From NCBI GenBank assembly GCA_009695095.1, contig SIBQ01000018.1, forward strand, positions 1-48,442: 48,442 nt of DNA. Direction: 5' to 3'. Source of the DNA: Lacunisphaera sp. Its GTDB lineage: Bacteria; Verrucomicrobiota; Verrucomicrobiia; Opitutales; Opitutaceae. This document shows, piece by piece, positions 47,731-48,442 of this stretch (position 1 is its first letter; every line of letters starts with the position of its first letter). Below the pieces are notes generated by a model. It was not told the origin of the DNA. It did no database searches and saw only the letters and a program-made list of their open reading frames with translations. The position numbers and the translations under genes were made by a program.

Positions 47731-48442
47731 GTGAAAATAGAATCCACCGGCAGCAATCATTCGACCCCTCCGAGCAAAGCCACTATTGCTACTTGGAAAT
47801 GGGGGATCGTGATGATGCTGCTACTCGCCACAGTGGTAAATTATATGGACCGACAGACCATCGCGTCGCTGGTCACCTACATCAAGGCAGACTTTCACTT
47901 AAACGAGGAAGGTTACGGTAAATTAGAAGCCGTGTTTGGCTATTCGTATGCCGCCTTCATAATTGTGGCGGGCTTTATGGCTGACCGCTGGAATCTGCGC
48001 TGGCTCTATGCGATCGCTTTATTGGTCTGGTCCGTGGCGGGGTTCGCCACAGGGTTCGCACAAACTCTCCTCCAGTTGCAAATTTGCCGCGCAATCCTCG
48101 GCGCGGGCGAAGCCTTTAACTGGCCGGTGGCGGTCAATATTATTCGGCGGATAATCCCACGGGAAGCACAAGGATTGGCCAATGGAATTTTTAATAGCGG
48201 CATGACCTTCGGCGCGGTGTTGACGCCGTTAATGGTCTTGGGGCTGGTCGGACCGCACGGCGAAGGCTGGCGGCAGTTGTTTATGCTCACGGGGGCCGCT
48301 GGGGCGATTTGGGTGGTGCTGTGGCTTTGGGGAACACGGGGCGCACGAGGCGCGGAGATTGCCCTACCTGCGCCGCAAGCGGTGAACGAAGCCGTAGTCA
48401 TCCCGTTTCGTGAAATTTTCCTCCTCCGCATTTTCTGGATTA
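47731..48442 (+). CDS. MFS transporter, hexuronate/organic-anion type (partial)
   Basis: The 237 visible residues start at GTG 47731 (no convincing Shine-Dalgarno) and leave the window. They show six helices and the MFS motifs: VVNYMDRQTIASLVTYIKAD (helix 1), GKLEAVFGYSYAAFIIVAGF MADRWNLRW (helices 2-3 with the loop GxxADR), and GAGEAFNWPVAVNIIRRIIP (helix 4, anion:cation symporter signature). Then come FNSGMTFGAVLTPLMV and WRQLFMLTGAAGAIWVVLWL. This is the ExuT-like branch that imports hexuronates or related acids. GC content is lower than in the core genes, so it may be a recent arrival. Confidence 0.88.
   Translation, partial: MKIESTGSNHSTPPSKATIATWKWGIVMMLLLATVVNYMDRQTIASLVTYIKADFHLNEEGYGKLEAVFGYSYAAFIIVAGFMADRWNLRWLYAIALLVWSVAGFATGFAQTLLQLQICRAILGAGEAFNWPVAVNIIRRIIPREAQGLANGIFNSGMTFGAVLTPLMVLGLVGPHGEGWRQLFMLTGAAGAIWVVLWLWGTRGARGAEIALPAPQAVNEAVVIPFREIFLLRIFWI

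Overview
The window looks like chromosomal DNA of a high-GC, Gram-negative bacterium. My best guess is Verrucomicrobiota, Opitutaceae-like. This rests on overall gene style: monomeric isocitrate dehydrogenase, TolQ/TolR/TonB-like envelope genes, beta-propeller and S55-type secreted proteins, and weak or absent Shine-Dalgarno sequences. It is an inference, because no 16S or other decisive marker is present.

Layout. 1-1150 is a decayed mobile-element zone: the start of an IS3-type transposase, a tyrosine recombinase fossil with in-frame stops, and an orphan tRNA 3' end. 1169-4624 is a plus-strand run: hemC, hemD, a DegT-family sugar aminotransferase and trpF. Ffh (minus) and der-fmt-LysM-parB-secG-LolA-like (plus) follow, divergently. 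11500-15483 carries a broken ribbon-helix-helix gene, an aspartate-type aminotransferase and three small genes (membrane protein, TPMT-like methyltransferase, cupin). icd (minus) and a site-2 protease homologue (plus) come next. 19187-26853 is a long minus-strand series: trpC, a small membrane protein, rsmA, a secreted protein, a GreA-like protein, a broken Sel1 gene, YqeY, a methyltransferase, an intact Sel1 gene and an unknown. mazG and xerC (plus) precede a minus-strand block of nadE, hemL, a SpoIVB/S55-type protein and a beta-propeller protein. maf, a TonB-like protein and an RluA-type pseudouridine synthase follow, then mutS, an alpha/beta hydrolase, tmk-holB, and a TolQ-TolR-TonB operon ending at a tRNA-Ala(GGC). 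The right end (46086-47400) is a second foreign-looking patch that truncates trmL, followed by the start of an MFS transporter running off the window.

Most genes are core functions: haem and tryptophan synthesis, SRP targeting, ribosome assembly, translation initiation, mismatch repair, replication clamp loading, chromosome dimer resolution and envelope energisation. The most unusual feature is the density of short palindromic intergenic repeats, several with GTAG or GTGG heads like REP elements. Some of them have entered reading frames: one lies in frame inside icd, one supplies the holB stop codon, and one forms the tail of a ribbon-helix-helix gene. I did not find a convincing new multi-gene defence or biosynthetic system.
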